Position numbers and translations under genes: made by a program. Positions 52,830 to 61,247 of a DNA stretch of 64,000 bases are shown one piece after another; within the stretch, counting starts at the first letter, position 1, and each line of letters starts with the position of its first letter. The notes under the pieces are model-generated. The model worked only from the letters and a program-made list of their open reading frames with translations, had not been told where the DNA came from and ran no database searches. The DNA comes from ZC4RG29 sp036563875 (GTDB lineage: Bacteria > Bacteroidota > Bacteroidia > Cytophagales > Cyclobacteriaceae), in contig DATCLO010000013.1 in assembly GCA_036563875.1 (NCBI GenBank), positions 1 to 64,000 on the forward strand, written 5' to 3'.

Positions 52830-54275
52830 TTATTTGGTATCTGTTATGTATTGTGAAGGATCAATCTTTGCATACGCCTTATCCAGGTCGATCTTCGCCA
52901 GGATGGCATCATAGAGCGCGTTGTAGTAATTCACCTGTGCTTCGCGCAGGCTGCTTTCAGCATCGGTGACTTCGATGCTGGAACCTACTCCCTGTTCGTA
53001 CTTGATCTTCGTCACACGCGCTACTTTCTCCGCGAGCTCCATGTTTTCCTGTTGCGACTTCAAAGTTTCCAGCGAGTTCTTAAACGTAGTTGTGTTCTGC
53101 TGAATGCTCAGGTCGATACTTTGCTTCAGCGAAGAATAGCTGTTCTCGATCTTGAGCAAGTTGAGTCGCGCCTGCTGCATGCGGTAGTTACGCTGCAGGC
53201 CGCTGAAAATCGGCACGTTCAGCGTCAGGCCGAAATTGGAGTAATTGTACCACTTGTCGGGCCCATATAGTGCTGTCGACTCCACGGCGGATTCTGTCCT
53301 GAACAGGCCTCCAATGTTGGGTGACTGCGTCGAGTATCCGAAGTTGAGGAATGCGGACAGGTTCGGCAGCGATTGGGAAAACTTGTTCTTGATATCAAGT
53401 TCCTGGAGTCTGCGTTGCACGTCGAGCAACTCGTACTCGATACGGTTCTTGTAGTCCCATCCTTCCTGGTATTCGGCGAAGAGATCTTCGCTGACCGTTA
53501 ATTCATCCAGACTACCCCTGATCTTAAGAGGTTTATCGATCGGGTAGTTCATTTGGAATTTCAGGAGTCCCAGGCTCAGTGCCTGCAGATTGAGGAACTT
53601 GAGACGCTCAGACCGAAGATTGTTGAGTGTTACCCGTACTCGATCGACATCAATATCTTCGGCAAATCCATTTTCATTCATGGCGCGTGTCGTACGCAGG
53701 AGAGAGTCTACCCGAGCAATGTTGTTGTCGAACAATGCGATCCTCTCATTGTTGATCAGTACAGCGAAATACGCCTTTTGTACGTTTTCTATGACCTGGA
53801 TCTGCGTCTGTTCGGTCGTCTTGTACGCAAGTTCCTTGTAAGTATCGGCTGCCTTCAACCCGACCAGGTAAGAGGCATTGAAGATCAGCTGATTGACATG
53901 TATGCCTGCGTCGCCGCTGCTGGGCAGCTGAAAGAAGTTGCCAAAGGCAACAACATCGCCTTCTTCGAGGCCAGGAATAACTCCGGGGTCGAAGATTCCG
54001 ATCTGGTCGGGATCATATTGCATGAAAAACCGAGGCAATTTTTCGTTATGGGTAAGGTTGACGCTTCCGTCAATTTGCGGCAGGCCGATGCCGACCGTTT
54101 CTTTTACCCTCGCTTTTGCGATCTGCTCGTCGATGCGCGCGTTCTGAACCTCTACGGTGTTCTCCAGCGCGTATCGGATGCAATCCTCCAGGTCGAACGA
54201 CAAGGTGTCGTCCTGTGCGCGGAGCTGAACGATTGATGTGACGAATACAGTAAGGAACAGAAGGCTGTGTTTCAT
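52830..54275 (-). CDS. TolC-family outer-membrane efflux protein
   Basis: A 481-aa protein with a signal peptide (MKHSLLFLTVFVTSIVQLRA). Two outer membrane efflux (OEP) repeats are made of long helices: DLEDCIRYALENTVEVQNARID early, and KVARVTKIKYEQGVGSSIEVTDAESSL late, the latter being the classic YxxGxxSxxEVxDAE signature. It forms the outer-membrane channel of the tripartite pump. Its start overlaps the tetR stop by 4 bp (ATGA-type coupling). Confidence 0.93.
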   Translation of the reverse strand: MKHSLLFLTVFVTSIVQLRAQDDTLSFDLEDCIRYALENTVEVQNARIDEQIAKARVKETVGIGLPQIDGSVNLTHNEKLPRFFMQYDPDQIGIFDPGVIPGLEEGDVVAFGNFFQLPSSGDAGIHVNQLIFNASYLVGLKAADTYKELAYKTTEQTQIQVIENVQKAYFAVLINNERIALFDNNIARVDSLLRTTRAMNENGFAEDIDVDRVRVTLNNLRSERLKFLNLQALSLGLLKFQMNYPIDKPLKIRGSLDELTVSEDLFAEYQEGWDYKNRIEYELLDVQRRLQELDIKNKFSQSLPNLSAFLNFGYSTQSPNIGGLFRTESAVESTALYGPDKWYNYSNFGLTLNVPIFSGLQRNYRMQQARLNLLKIENSYSSLKQSIDLSIQQNTTTFKNSLETLKSQQENMELAEKVARVTKIKYEQGVGSSIEVTDAESSLREAQVNYYNALYDAILAKIDLDKAYAKIDPSQYITDTK

Positions 54276-54922
54276 ATCGACAAATCGTTTTGGTACGAGG
54301 TTTCTTTGATCTTTTCCTTGAGATACTTTTGATACAGTTTCCGGCCTTTGTCAGTCAGTAGGCCGTGTATGAAGTGTTCCAGTATTGCCGTTTGCACCTG
54401 GGTCAGGTTGTACCGGTCACGGGGAAACAGCCGCTCGTCGAACCCCATCTGAACACTCTCTATTCGCACTACGGCAAGGATCTCCGGATCAATGTCATCC
54501 CGGTACAGACCCTGCTCCATACCCCGCTTAAGGTTGTTGATCACCGAATTCCGGATAAACACATTCTTGAATTCGGTCCAGATACGCCAGGCCTTGTGAT
54601 GATACTTCTGAAGGTCGAACAACAACGACGGGTTCATGCCCTTCAAATTCTCTTTCATACAAAGCGAAAGGTTCACCAGCTCCTCCACTGCATTTCGTGC
54701 GCTGCCGGTGTTCGCCATGTATTCTTCGCGTTCCCGGTTCAGGTGCGTTTCCGTCACCGAGGCGACGATGTCATCTTTGTCGGCGAAGTACTGGTATAGC
54801 GTCTTCTTGGAAATTGAAAGATGCCGGGCTATTTCGTCCATGGTGATGCTCCTCACCCCATAGCGCATAAAGAGCTCCTCGGCTCCTTTCAGCAATTTTT
54901 GTCGGGTCTCAAGGTCTTCCAT
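54272..54922 (-). CDS. TetR/AcrR-family repressor of the efflux operon
   Basis: A 216-aa regulator. The N-terminal DNA-binding domain is typical: GAEELFMRYGVRSITMDEIA then HLSISKKTLYQYFADKDDIV. The rest is the helical ligand-binding and dimer domain. Being first gene in the operon, with a 4-bp overlap to tolC, and having a palindrome over its own promoter, it probably represses the whole pump operon until bound by an exported compound. Confidence 0.92.
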   Translation of the reverse strand: MEDLETRQKLLKGAEELFMRYGVRSITMDEIARHLSISKKTLYQYFADKDDIVASVTETHLNREREEYMANTGSARNAVEELVNLSLCMKENLKGMNPSLLFDLQKYHHKAWRIWTEFKNVFIRNSVINNLKRGMEQGLYRDDIDPEILAVVRIESVQMGFDERLFPRDRYNLTQVQTAILEHFIHGLLTDKGRKLYQKYLKEKIKETSYQNDLSI

Positions 54923-54930
54923 AAGGGACG

Positions 54931-54961
54931 CAAAACTATGGAAACATTTTACATGCTGAAA
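54931..54961 (-). promoter_or_regulatory. Candidate promoter of the tetR-tolC-mfp-rnd operon
   Basis: On the minus strand TTTC (54961-54958), a 19-bp spacer and TAGTTTTG (54938-54931) match TTTG-N19-TAnnTTTG with one mismatch. The ATG at 54922 lies only 8 bp beyond, giving a very short leader. Confidence 0.5.
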
Positions 54962-54968
54962 GTTTCCA
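54939..54968. promoter_or_regulatory. Operator-like palindrome over the efflux operon promoter
   Basis: TGGAAAC (54939-54945) and GTTTCCA (54962-54968) form a perfect 7-bp inverted repeat around 16 bp, covering the spacer and -33 region of the predicted promoter. The geometry suits a TetR dimer site, so auto-repression by the adjacent regulator is likely. Confidence 0.5.
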
Positions 54969-55106
54969 CGGTTTCCTTTAACGGCCTTTTGGCCCTTGGG
55001 TTAGACTTTTTCGCGCTTTTTTTGAACTTTTTTTGCCATAAAGCGGCCCCCTGGCCTGCTTCACGGCCCATTAGTCGTCGGAAGTGGCTGAATATTTTGG
55101 TTAACT

Positions 55107-55140
55107 GAAAAAAAATAAGGCATCCCATGTTGGGACGCCT
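55107..55140 (-). terminator. Rho-independent terminator after the TIM barrel gene
   Basis: Read on the minus strand, AGGCGTCCC-AACAT-GGGATGCCT (9-bp stem with one G-U pair) is followed by TATTTTTTTTC. It lies 29 bp beyond the stop of the gene at 55169 and isolates it from the efflux operon. Confidence 0.88.
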
Positions 55141-55168
55141 GTGCAAACGAATGCGATGTGATCAGCCG

Positions 55169-56029
55169 CTAGAGCTTTAGTGATCTCAGATAAGCAATAC
55201 TTTGGGGAACCTGCTCGAGCGCGCGGGATGACTCATCTTCAATAAAATAGTGCTTAATCCCCAACTCCATGGCAGTTTTCATGACTTCGGCGATTCCAAC
55301 ATCGCCTGTGCCGAGTACTACGTTGCTTTCCTTATCCTGCCTGCCATTGAGATTGTTGGGAGTCCCGTGCCGGCGATCCTTGAGGTGAAGCATCTTCCAG
55401 CGGGTGGGATATTTCTTCAGAAGCGCTACCGGATCCTGACCCGGGTTCTTGATCCAGAACACGTCCATCTGGTAGCTAACGTACTCCGGATTGGTGTTGT
55501 CCATCATGTACTCGAACATGGTTCCCTTGCCGCCTTCATAGGGTCGGAACTCATAACCATGAACGTGATATGCAAAGGTTAGCCCATTTTCTTTGAGCAT
55601 CTTACCAGCATCGTTGAAAACGTTAACGGCGCGCTTCATGTCGTCGAAAGTGAAATTATCGCCATCATGCGGTATCCAGTAGCATACGACATATTTGGCT
55701 CCAAGGTCCCTGGCATTCGCAATGACCCTCTTAAGGCTGTCGGGCTGCTCAAGGCGATCGAATCCCACTCCGGTAGCGACGACGGTGATGCCATATTCTT
55801 TTAGGAGTTTCTTGTATTCTTCCCGACTCATTCCACGGGCAAACCCGCCTTCGATCTCGCGGATGCCAAGTTCCTTCATCCTTGCGAAAGCCAGCCGAAC
55901 GTCCTGGCGTAACAAGTCGCGAAAACTCCCCATCTGCAAACCGATTTCCTGGGCAGGGGCGAGATGACAGATACTTAACAGCACAACGGCGACAATCGTC
56001 CGAGTAAATGCCTTGACCGTGGTTTTCAT
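55169..56029 (-). CDS. Exported sugar phosphate isomerase/epimerase-like TIM barrel protein
   Basis: A 286-aa protein with an ordinary signal peptide (AFTRTIVAVVLLSICHLAPA) rather than a Tat signal. The xylose isomerase-like barrel shows FARMKELGIREIEGG, ENGLTFAYHVHGYEF (His), YQMDVFWI (Asp), MLHLKDRRHG (His) and HYFIEDESS (Glu), the usual metal ligands. It is smaller than the paralogue at 29974. It is divergent from a heme lipoprotein gene (190 bp), so the two may share a control region. A terminator follows. Confidence 0.85.
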   Translation of the reverse strand: MKTTVKAFTRTIVAVVLLSICHLAPAQEIGLQMGSFRDLLRQDVRLAFARMKELGIREIEGGFARGMSREEYKKLLKEYGITVVATGVGFDRLEQPDSLKRVIANARDLGAKYVVCYWIPHDGDNFTFDDMKRAVNVFNDAGKMLKENGLTFAYHVHGYEFRPYEGGKGTMFEYMMDNTNPEYVSYQMDVFWIKNPGQDPVALLKKYPTRWKMLHLKDRRHGTPNNLNGRQDKESNVVLGTGDVGIAEVMKTAMELGIKHYFIEDESSRALEQVPQSIAYLRSLKL

Positions 56030-56218
56030 AGTTGTCTGGATTTTGGAGGGTAGTTAAACCAATTCGCCGGAAAGTCAAACAGAAATTTGATAGGCGAAAC
56101 GGCGCTTGCATCATCCCTCGTGTAAAAATGACACCAAAGGTCAATCCGGTCATTGGCAAAGACATCACTTCTTGACATATTGGCGATCAGTGAAAACCAA
56201 TCCCTCCCTGAAATCCTT

Positions 56219-58969
56219 ATGACCTTACATTCTTCACTGCGGTACGCCGCTGTGCTTTTCGTAGCCATGCTGACCGGTGCCGCATGCTCCCGCGAGGGCC
56301 GGGAAAAATGGCCGGTGGTAAAACTTCCTGAAGGCGCTGATACGACGAGTCCATACTGGAAAGGTATCGACCTCGAACCCAAACCACCGGTAAAACCGCT
56401 GCCCGTCGAGAAGCAAGCTGAGAAGTTCCTGCTTCAACCGGGCTATAGTTTAGAACCCGTACTCACCGAACCGCAAATACAACAGCCGGGCGCCATCGCC
56501 TTCGACGGCAATGGCCGAATGTATGTGCTCGAACTTCGTACCTATATGCTTACAGCTGACTCAGACGGAACGCTGGATCCTGTGAGTGGTATATCCAGGT
56601 GGGAGGATAAGGACAACGATGGCATCTATGAAACGGGAGGGCTGTTTGTCGATAGCTTAGTCTTTCCCCGTTTCGTGTTGCCTTACGGACCGAACAGCAT
56701 CCTCACCATGGAGTCCAATGCAGACAATGTTTATAAGTACACTGACACCGATGGCGACGGCAAGGCAGATAAGAAGGAATTCTTCACCGATAACTTCGGT
56801 CGCGCTGGAAACGTCGAGCACCAACAAGCTTTTCTCTATTGGGGAATGGATAACTGGCTTTACAGCACCGTCAATCCTTTCCGGGTGCGGGAAACACCAG
56901 ATGGTGTGATTCGGGAGTCGACAGGTTCCAACCACGGTCAATGGGGCGTGACGCACGACGACGATGGCAAGTTGTGGTTTCAGGGTGGAGCGACAGGATT
57001 GCCATCTTATTTTCAATTCCCCATCCACTATGGCGACTATATCGTCGAAAACAACTTTGCGGAAGGTTTTGAGATTCCCTGGGGTGCGCCAATAGGAGTT
57101 GCCGACATGCAGGGAGGAATGTCCGCTGTACGAATGCCGGATGGGAGCCTCAATCGTGTAACAGGCGCTGCCGGAAACGATGTGTTCCGCGGTCATCGAC
57201 TGCCTGAGTCGCTTCGGGGACAATATTTCTATGGAGAGCCGGTCGCGCGCATTGTGCGTCAGATTAACCCGGTCGTTAACGAAGGGCTTACGATACTTCA
57301 CAACGTGTACCAGGAACAGAAGTCGGAATTCATTCGCTCGACCGATCCACTTTTCCGTCCTGTTGATATGGCCACGGCACCTGATGGCACGATGTACATT
57401 GTCGACATGTATCATGGTATCATCCAGGAAGGAGAATGGACCCCGGTAGGGTCGTACCTGCGGGTCAAGATCGAACAATATCAACTCGACAAGGTTGTGG
57501 GACTCGGTCGCATCTGGCGTCTGACGCACAAAGACTTCAAGCGCGACACGACGAAACCCAGGATGTATGAGGAATCCACGGCCGACCTGCTGAAGCATCT
57601 TGAACATCCCAATGGATGGTGGCGCGACATGGCGCAACAGGTCATAGTTCAGCGTCGGGACAAATCCGTTGCGCCTGCGCTCGCAGATATTGTCCGCAAC
57701 AGCGACAACCTCCTTGCGCGGTTTCATGCGTTGTGGTGCCTGGAAGGCATTGGAGCGTTGGAGTCGTCGCTGGTGAAAGACATGATGAAGGACCCCGAGC
57801 CCCGCATGCGCATTCAGGCAATGTGGGCAAGCGAAACGCTTTACAAGGCGGGTGATCTTTCCCTTTCGCGTAATTACCTGGAGTTGATGAATGACAAAGA
57901 CACGCAGGTGAAGATGCGGGCCATGATGACGGGAAGGCTGCTGAAAATTCCCGGCACGGAAGCGCAGGTTAGAAAGATCATGGCTTCTGACTCTTCGGCA
58001 GGCGTTCAACTCGTCGGTGCCCAGGTGCTTGACCCGCCCGTCGTTACGGCGTTCTTTGGAAGACCTGATCCCAACTTTTCTGACGAAGAAAAAGCTCGGG
58101 TGGAAAAGGGTTTGGATATCTACAACAGCCTCTGCTCGACGTGTCATGGGCCGATTGGTACTGGTACTCCGGTAGGTCCCGGACAACTCATGGCGCCGTC
58201 GCTGGTAGGCTCACCGAGAGTTCAGGCACACTCCGATTACTTTATCAAGACGTTGCTTCACGGCTTGACAGGTGAAATCGCCGGTAAGTCGTACGCCGGC
58301 GCAATTATGGCACCGATGGGCAACCAGAGCGATGAATGGATCGCTTCTGTGGCATCCTTCGTGCGCGCCAATTTCGAGAATGAGGCAACGCTGGTGACAC
58401 CTGAGGATGTTGCACGAGTCCGCAAGGCAACAGCAGGACGGGATAAGCCGTACACGTTCGACGAACTCTGGGCATCGGTACCTAAAGTCCTTGAACCAGC
58501 CAATAACTGGAAGATAACGGCAAGTCATTCCGGCGACGTTCGGAAGGGTAGTACGGCTTCTCCAACCGGGGCGTTCACGTACGAAGGATGGACGACCGGC
58601 ATCACACAAAAGGAAGGGATGTGGTTCCAGGTTGAGTTCCCTTCGCCGGTAACACTTACAGAGATTCATTTCCGCTCGATACCGATTAACCGGGGCTTTG
58701 GCCGGAACCGACAGCCGCCGATCCTCACGCATCCGCGCGGCTTTGACGTAGAGGTATCTGCTGATGGGAATAGCTGGCAGAAGGTTGTCACCAACGGAGA
58801 GGGCACGGGGAACTTCACACAGATCCGTTTTGAGCCCAGTACCGGCCGCTTTTTCCGCATTGTCCTCACCCGGTCCGAGGAGGTCGTGAAAGGAGAGAGG
58901 AGAGGACAGCCGTTTGATTATGAGGTGACCTGGACGATGCGGGAACTCAAGCTCTACGGCCATCAGTAA
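56219..58969 (+). CDS. Lipoprotein c-type cytochrome with beta-propeller, HEAT repeats and C-terminal discoidin-like domain
   Basis: A 916-aa protein from the ATG at 56219, giving a lipoprotein signal (SLRYAAVLFVAMLTGAAC). The order is: beta-propeller (~60-430; GYSLEPVLTEPQIQQPGAIAF, DGNGRMYVLELRTY, DTDGDGKADKKEF), HEAT repeats (~450-620), cytochrome c domain with CSTCH near residue 640 and a likely axial Met in AIMAPMG, then a C-terminal ~150-residue F5/8-type (discoidin-like) beta-sandwich (DVRKGSTASPTGAFTYEGW; FDVEVSADGNSWQKV; RFFRIVLTRSEE). The extra domain is a likely carbohydrate-binding module absent from the other two copies. Confidence 0.87.
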   Translation: MTLHSSLRYAAVLFVAMLTGAACSREGREKWPVVKLPEGADTTSPYWKGIDLEPKPPVKPLPVEKQAEKFLLQPGYSLEPVLTEPQIQQPGAIAFDGNGRMYVLELRTYMLTADSDGTLDPVSGISRWEDKDNDGIYETGGLFVDSLVFPRFVLPYGPNSILTMESNADNVYKYTDTDGDGKADKKEFFTDNFGRAGNVEHQQAFLYWGMDNWLYSTVNPFRVRETPDGVIRESTGSNHGQWGVTHDDDGKLWFQGGATGLPSYFQFPIHYGDYIVENNFAEGFEIPWGAPIGVADMQGGMSAVRMPDGSLNRVTGAAGNDVFRGHRLPESLRGQYFYGEPVARIVRQINPVVNEGLTILHNVYQEQKSEFIRSTDPLFRPVDMATAPDGTMYIVDMYHGIIQEGEWTPVGSYLRVKIEQYQLDKVVGLGRIWRLTHKDFKRDTTKPRMYEESTADLLKHLEHPNGWWRDMAQQVIVQRRDKSVAPALADIVRNSDNLLARFHALWCLEGIGALESSLVKDMMKDPEPRMRIQAMWASETLYKAGDLSLSRNYLELMNDKDTQVKMRAMMTGRLLKIPGTEAQVRKIMASDSSAGVQLVGAQVLDPPVVTAFFGRPDPNFSDEEKARVEKGLDIYNSLCSTCHGPIGTGTPVGPGQLMAPSLVGSPRVQAHSDYFIKTLLHGLTGEIAGKSYAGAIMAPMGNQSDEWIASVASFVRANFENEATLVTPEDVARVRKATAGRDKPYTFDELWASVPKVLEPANNWKITASHSGDVRKGSTASPTGAFTYEGWTTGITQKEGMWFQVEFPSPVTLTEIHFRSIPINRGFGRNRQPPILTHPRGFDVEVSADGNSWQKVVTNGEGTGNFTQIRFEPSTGRFFRIVLTRSEEVVKGERRGQPFDYEVTWTMRELKLYGHQ

Positions 58970-58972
58970 AGA

Positions 58973-59050
58973 TCTATGTGCCCTATGTGGTTCAACAGAG
59001 ATATGTTGTTTGAACCACATAGGACACATTAGAAAGCATAGAGCACATAG
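58973..59050. repeat. Interspersed CTATGTG/CACATAG palindromic element, copy F
   Basis: CTATGTGCCCTATGTGGTTCAA pairs with TTGAACCACATAGGACACAT across a short AT-rich loop (CAGAGATATGTTG). An extra GAGCACATAG follows. The element starts 4 bp after the stop of the heme lipoprotein gene. This is a compact, near-perfect hairpin of about 20 bp. Confidence 0.8.
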
Positions 59051-59135
59051 AATGAACCGCGTGGCCTTACCGCTCCGCTTACATCGTAAGTTTTAGCCTT
59101 ACGCAAATGGTGTTGGAAAACAAAACTAAAACACT

Positions 59136-59924
59136 ATGCCAACACCATTGGAAATTCTTCTCGACCCCATTTCGCTGATTGTTCTGGCCATTTATGCGGC
59201 CCTGATGCTGTGGGAAGCGTTTTTTCCTGGAAGGGAACTTCCTAAGGTGAAAAACTGGAGGATCAGGGGTATCCTTGCGTTCCTCTGCTTCTTCTACTTG
59301 TCGTCGTACCTGCCGATCTTCATAAACCCCTTGCTGGAGCCGTACCGACTCTTTGACCTCACGTCACTGGGAACTGTATGGGGTGGCATCTTTGCTGTCC
59401 TGCTGTATGAGTTCGGGGTTTTCGTATGGCACTACAGCCTGCACCGGAGCAACTTCCTTTGGAGGACGTTCCATCAAATGCATCATAGCGCAGAACGCCT
59501 CGATACATACGGAGCATTTTACTTCAGTCCTTTCGATATGCTGGGTTGGATCACCCTGAGCAGCGTTTGCTTCAGTCTTATTGCGGGATTGACGCCTCAG
59601 GCCATCACGGTGATGATATTGGTGACCAACTTCTTCTCCATCTTTCAACACGCCAACATCAGAACACCGCGCTGGTTGGGATACATCATCCAGCGTCCTG
59701 AGAGTCATACGTTCCACCACGCGCAGGGAATACACCGGTACAACTATTCCGACTTGCCGTTGTATGACATCATCTTTGGCACGTTTCGCAACCCGAAGGA
59801 TTTCGAACACGACACTGGATTTTATCACGGTGCGTCGTCAAGAATCTGGGATATGCTGAGAGGGAAGGATGTTACGACGCCGGAACGTGAGACTGAAAGA
59901 ACACTTAAGTTGAAGACAGATTGA
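59136..59924 (+). CDS. Sterol desaturase/fatty acid hydroxylase family membrane protein
   Basis: A 262-aa integral membrane di-iron enzyme. The histidine clusters are HYSLHR (HxxxH), HQMHHSAE (HxxHH) and, after two more helices, HANIRTP and SHTFHHAQGIHRYN. These bind a non-heme di-iron centre used to hydroxylate or desaturate a lipid chain. Hydrophobic helices near residues 14-30, 45-65 and 80-100 anchor it. The bacterial substrate is unknown; hydroxylated fatty acids or carotenoid-like lipids are plausible. It is convergent with the VOC gene across a hairpin. Confidence 0.9.
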   Translation: MPTPLEILLDPISLIVLAIYAALMLWEAFFPGRELPKVKNWRIRGILAFLCFFYLSSYLPIFINPLLEPYRLFDLTSLGTVWGGIFAVLLYEFGVFVWHYSLHRSNFLWRTFHQMHHSAERLDTYGAFYFSPFDMLGWITLSSVCFSLIAGLTPQAITVMILVTNFFSIFQHANIRTPRWLGYIIQRPESHTFHHAQGIHRYNYSDLPLYDIIFGTFRNPKDFEHDTGFYHGASSRIWDMLRGKDVTTPERETERTLKLKTD

Positions 59925-59931
59925 TTTTTAG

Positions 59932-59996
59932 ACGCAGATGCAGAGGCAGACGCAGGTGCCCGGAGAAGGGGAACTGCGTCTGCAACTGCAACTGAT
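59932..59996. terminator. Bidirectional hairpin between convergent genes
   Basis: GCAGACGCAG (59946-59955) pairs perfectly with CTGCGTCTGC (59974-59983); flanking GCAGATGCAGAG and AACTGCAACTG extend it imperfectly. It fills the 73-bp gap between convergent stops and probably ends both transcripts, although U-tracts are weak. Confidence 0.6.
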
Positions 59997-59997
59997 C

Positions 59998-60492
59998 TCA
60001 CGCATGAGCCGGACTGGCATACGCGTCCTCCAAAGCCCGGATATCGATTTTCTTCATCTTCATCATCGCTTGCATAACGCGGCCGGCTTTTTCCTTGTCG
60101 GGATCGGTGAGTAATCGATCCAGGATAGGGGGGATGATCTGCCAGGACAAGCCATACTTATCCTTCAGCCATCCGCAGGGTTGTTCTTCTCCCCCGTCCG
60201 TAAGTTTTCCCCAGAAGTAATCGATCTCTTCCTGCGTATCGCACTTGACAAGGAACGAGATGGCTTCATTGAATTTGAACATTGGTCCGCCATTAAGCGC
60301 ATTGAATTCCTGGCCGGCAAGAACAAATCGCGCAGCCATCATGGTTCCGGCAGGGCCGGGTCCGGATTCGCCAAAGCGACTTATCTCCAGGATTCTTGAA
60401 TCCTTGAAGATTGATGTGTAGAAGTTGATAGCTTCTTCTCCGTTGTTATCGAACCACAGAAAGGGTACGATCTTTTGTTCGATCTTTTTCAT
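59998..60492 (-). CDS. VOC-superfamily (PhnB-like) protein
   Basis: A 164-aa protein of the glyoxalase/VOC fold in the PhnB-like branch. The start IVPFLWFDNNGEEAINFYTS is the family signature, with FVLAGQEFNALNGG and CGWLKDKYGLSWQI further on. These proteins are often annotated as 3-demethylubiquinone methyltransferase-like but have no proven activity. The ~30 C-terminal residues (GRVMQAMMKMKKIDIRALE) are typical of the family. It is 37 bp downstream of the SRPBCC gene on the same strand and probably forms an operon with it; these two families are frequent neighbours. Confidence 0.9.
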   Translation of the reverse strand: MKKIEQKIVPFLWFDNNGEEAINFYTSIFKDSRILEISRFGESGPGPAGTMMAARFVLAGQEFNALNGGPMFKFNEAISFLVKCDTQEEIDYFWGKLTDGGEEQPCGWLKDKYGLSWQIIPPILDRLLTDPDKEKAGRVMQAMMKMKKIDIRALEDAYASPAHA

Positions 60493-60529
60493 GGGGGTTT
60501 TATTTTGTTGTTTATGAATTTCAGTTCGA

Positions 60530-60964
60530 TCAGTTTTCGGCGAGTTCTTTCACCTTTTCAAGCGACTTGGGGAACGTTGCCGTGAAGTAATCTGCGTACT
60601 CGTCAGGAGAGTCGAGCTTAACCTTGAGCACCGTAACGGATCCGTCTTGCTCAAGATAGTAGGATTCCCGCGATTCACCCCAGCCTGCCTTGGGGTCACC
60701 GGGACGTTCTTCGCCGTTGATAATCTCTCCCTGGTGAAGGAAGATCATTTCCTTATTGGGTACTTTCTTTTCGATTACTGCATGCATGCCATTACCGTCG
60801 CCGTCGACGAACAGAATCTTGCTTCCTTCATTCCAGTCGCTAATGGCCCTGGAGCCTTCGTGGAACACTGCGGTCCACTTCCGGTAGGTGTCGTCATTCC
60901 AGAGGATGTCCCATACTTTCGGTGTGGGGGCCTCGATTTTGATGTCAAATTCAAGCTTTTTCAT
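60530..60964 (-). CDS. SRPBCC/AHSA1-family protein
   Basis: A 144-aa protein from the ATG at 60964, where the START-like fold begins (KKLEFDIKIEAPTPKVWDIL). The AHSA1 features are W-x-x-V/A-F-H-E-G (KWTAVFHEG) and the long C-terminal helix (ATFPKSLEKVKELAE). The fold makes a hydrophobic ligand pocket; the ligand is unknown. The frame is open to 61060, but the extra codons do not match the family. It precedes the VOC gene by 37 bp. Confidence 0.87.
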   Translation of the reverse strand: MKKLEFDIKIEAPTPKVWDILWNDDTYRKWTAVFHEGSRAISDWNEGSKILFVDGDGNGMHAVIEKKVPNKEMIFLHQGEIINGEERPGDPKAGWGESRESYYLEQDGSVTVLKVKLDSPDEYADYFTATFPKSLEKVKELAEN

Positions 60965-61095
60965 GTCGAATGGTTTTTGTCTTTGAACATTCAAACATAC
61001 GGGCAATTCTTCTGGACGGCGGTGTACCGTTGCGTCAATTTCCGGGGCGTATTGCGACATATTTTTAACCGCAGAGCCGCGGCTGTTGGCGACAC

Positions 61096-61191
61096 ACTAT
61101 GTGCCCTATGTGAAAAGCCTATGTGTGCTATGTGGTTCAAAAGACTCTTGAACCACATAGCACACATAGGGGCACATACAAACACATAGGG
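61096..61191. repeat. Interspersed CTATGTG/CACATAG palindromic element, copy G
   Basis: Left arm ACTATGTGCCCTATGTGAAA and CCTATGTGTGCTATGTGGTT; right arm TTGAACCACATAGCACACAT, then GGGCACATACAAACACATAGG. The inner arms pair perfectly (CTATGTGTGCTATGTGGTTCAA with TTGAACCACATAGCACACATAG). It lies 57 bp beyond the stop of the four-TM gene. Confidence 0.8.
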
Positions 61192-61211
61192 ATTCCGTAA
61201 TGTCGAAGTGA

Positions 61212-61234
61212 GAGACGCGCGATCCGCGCGTCTC
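61212..61234. repeat. Perfect GC-rich hairpin
   Basis: GAGACGCGCG-ATC-CGCGCGTCTC, a perfect 10-bp stem with a 3-nt loop, is 14 bp beyond the stop of the gene at 61248. It may serve as a terminator or mRNA 3' stabiliser; there is no U-tract. Confidence 0.7.
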
Positions 61235-61247
61235 CACCGATTACCGA

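Noticed and set aside
56657..58186. A 509-codon open frame on the minus strand inside the heme lipoprotein gene
   Set aside because: It lies fully antisense to a gene with clear domains, and its translation has no recognisable domain and an odd composition rich in Arg and His. It is a by-product of codon usage.
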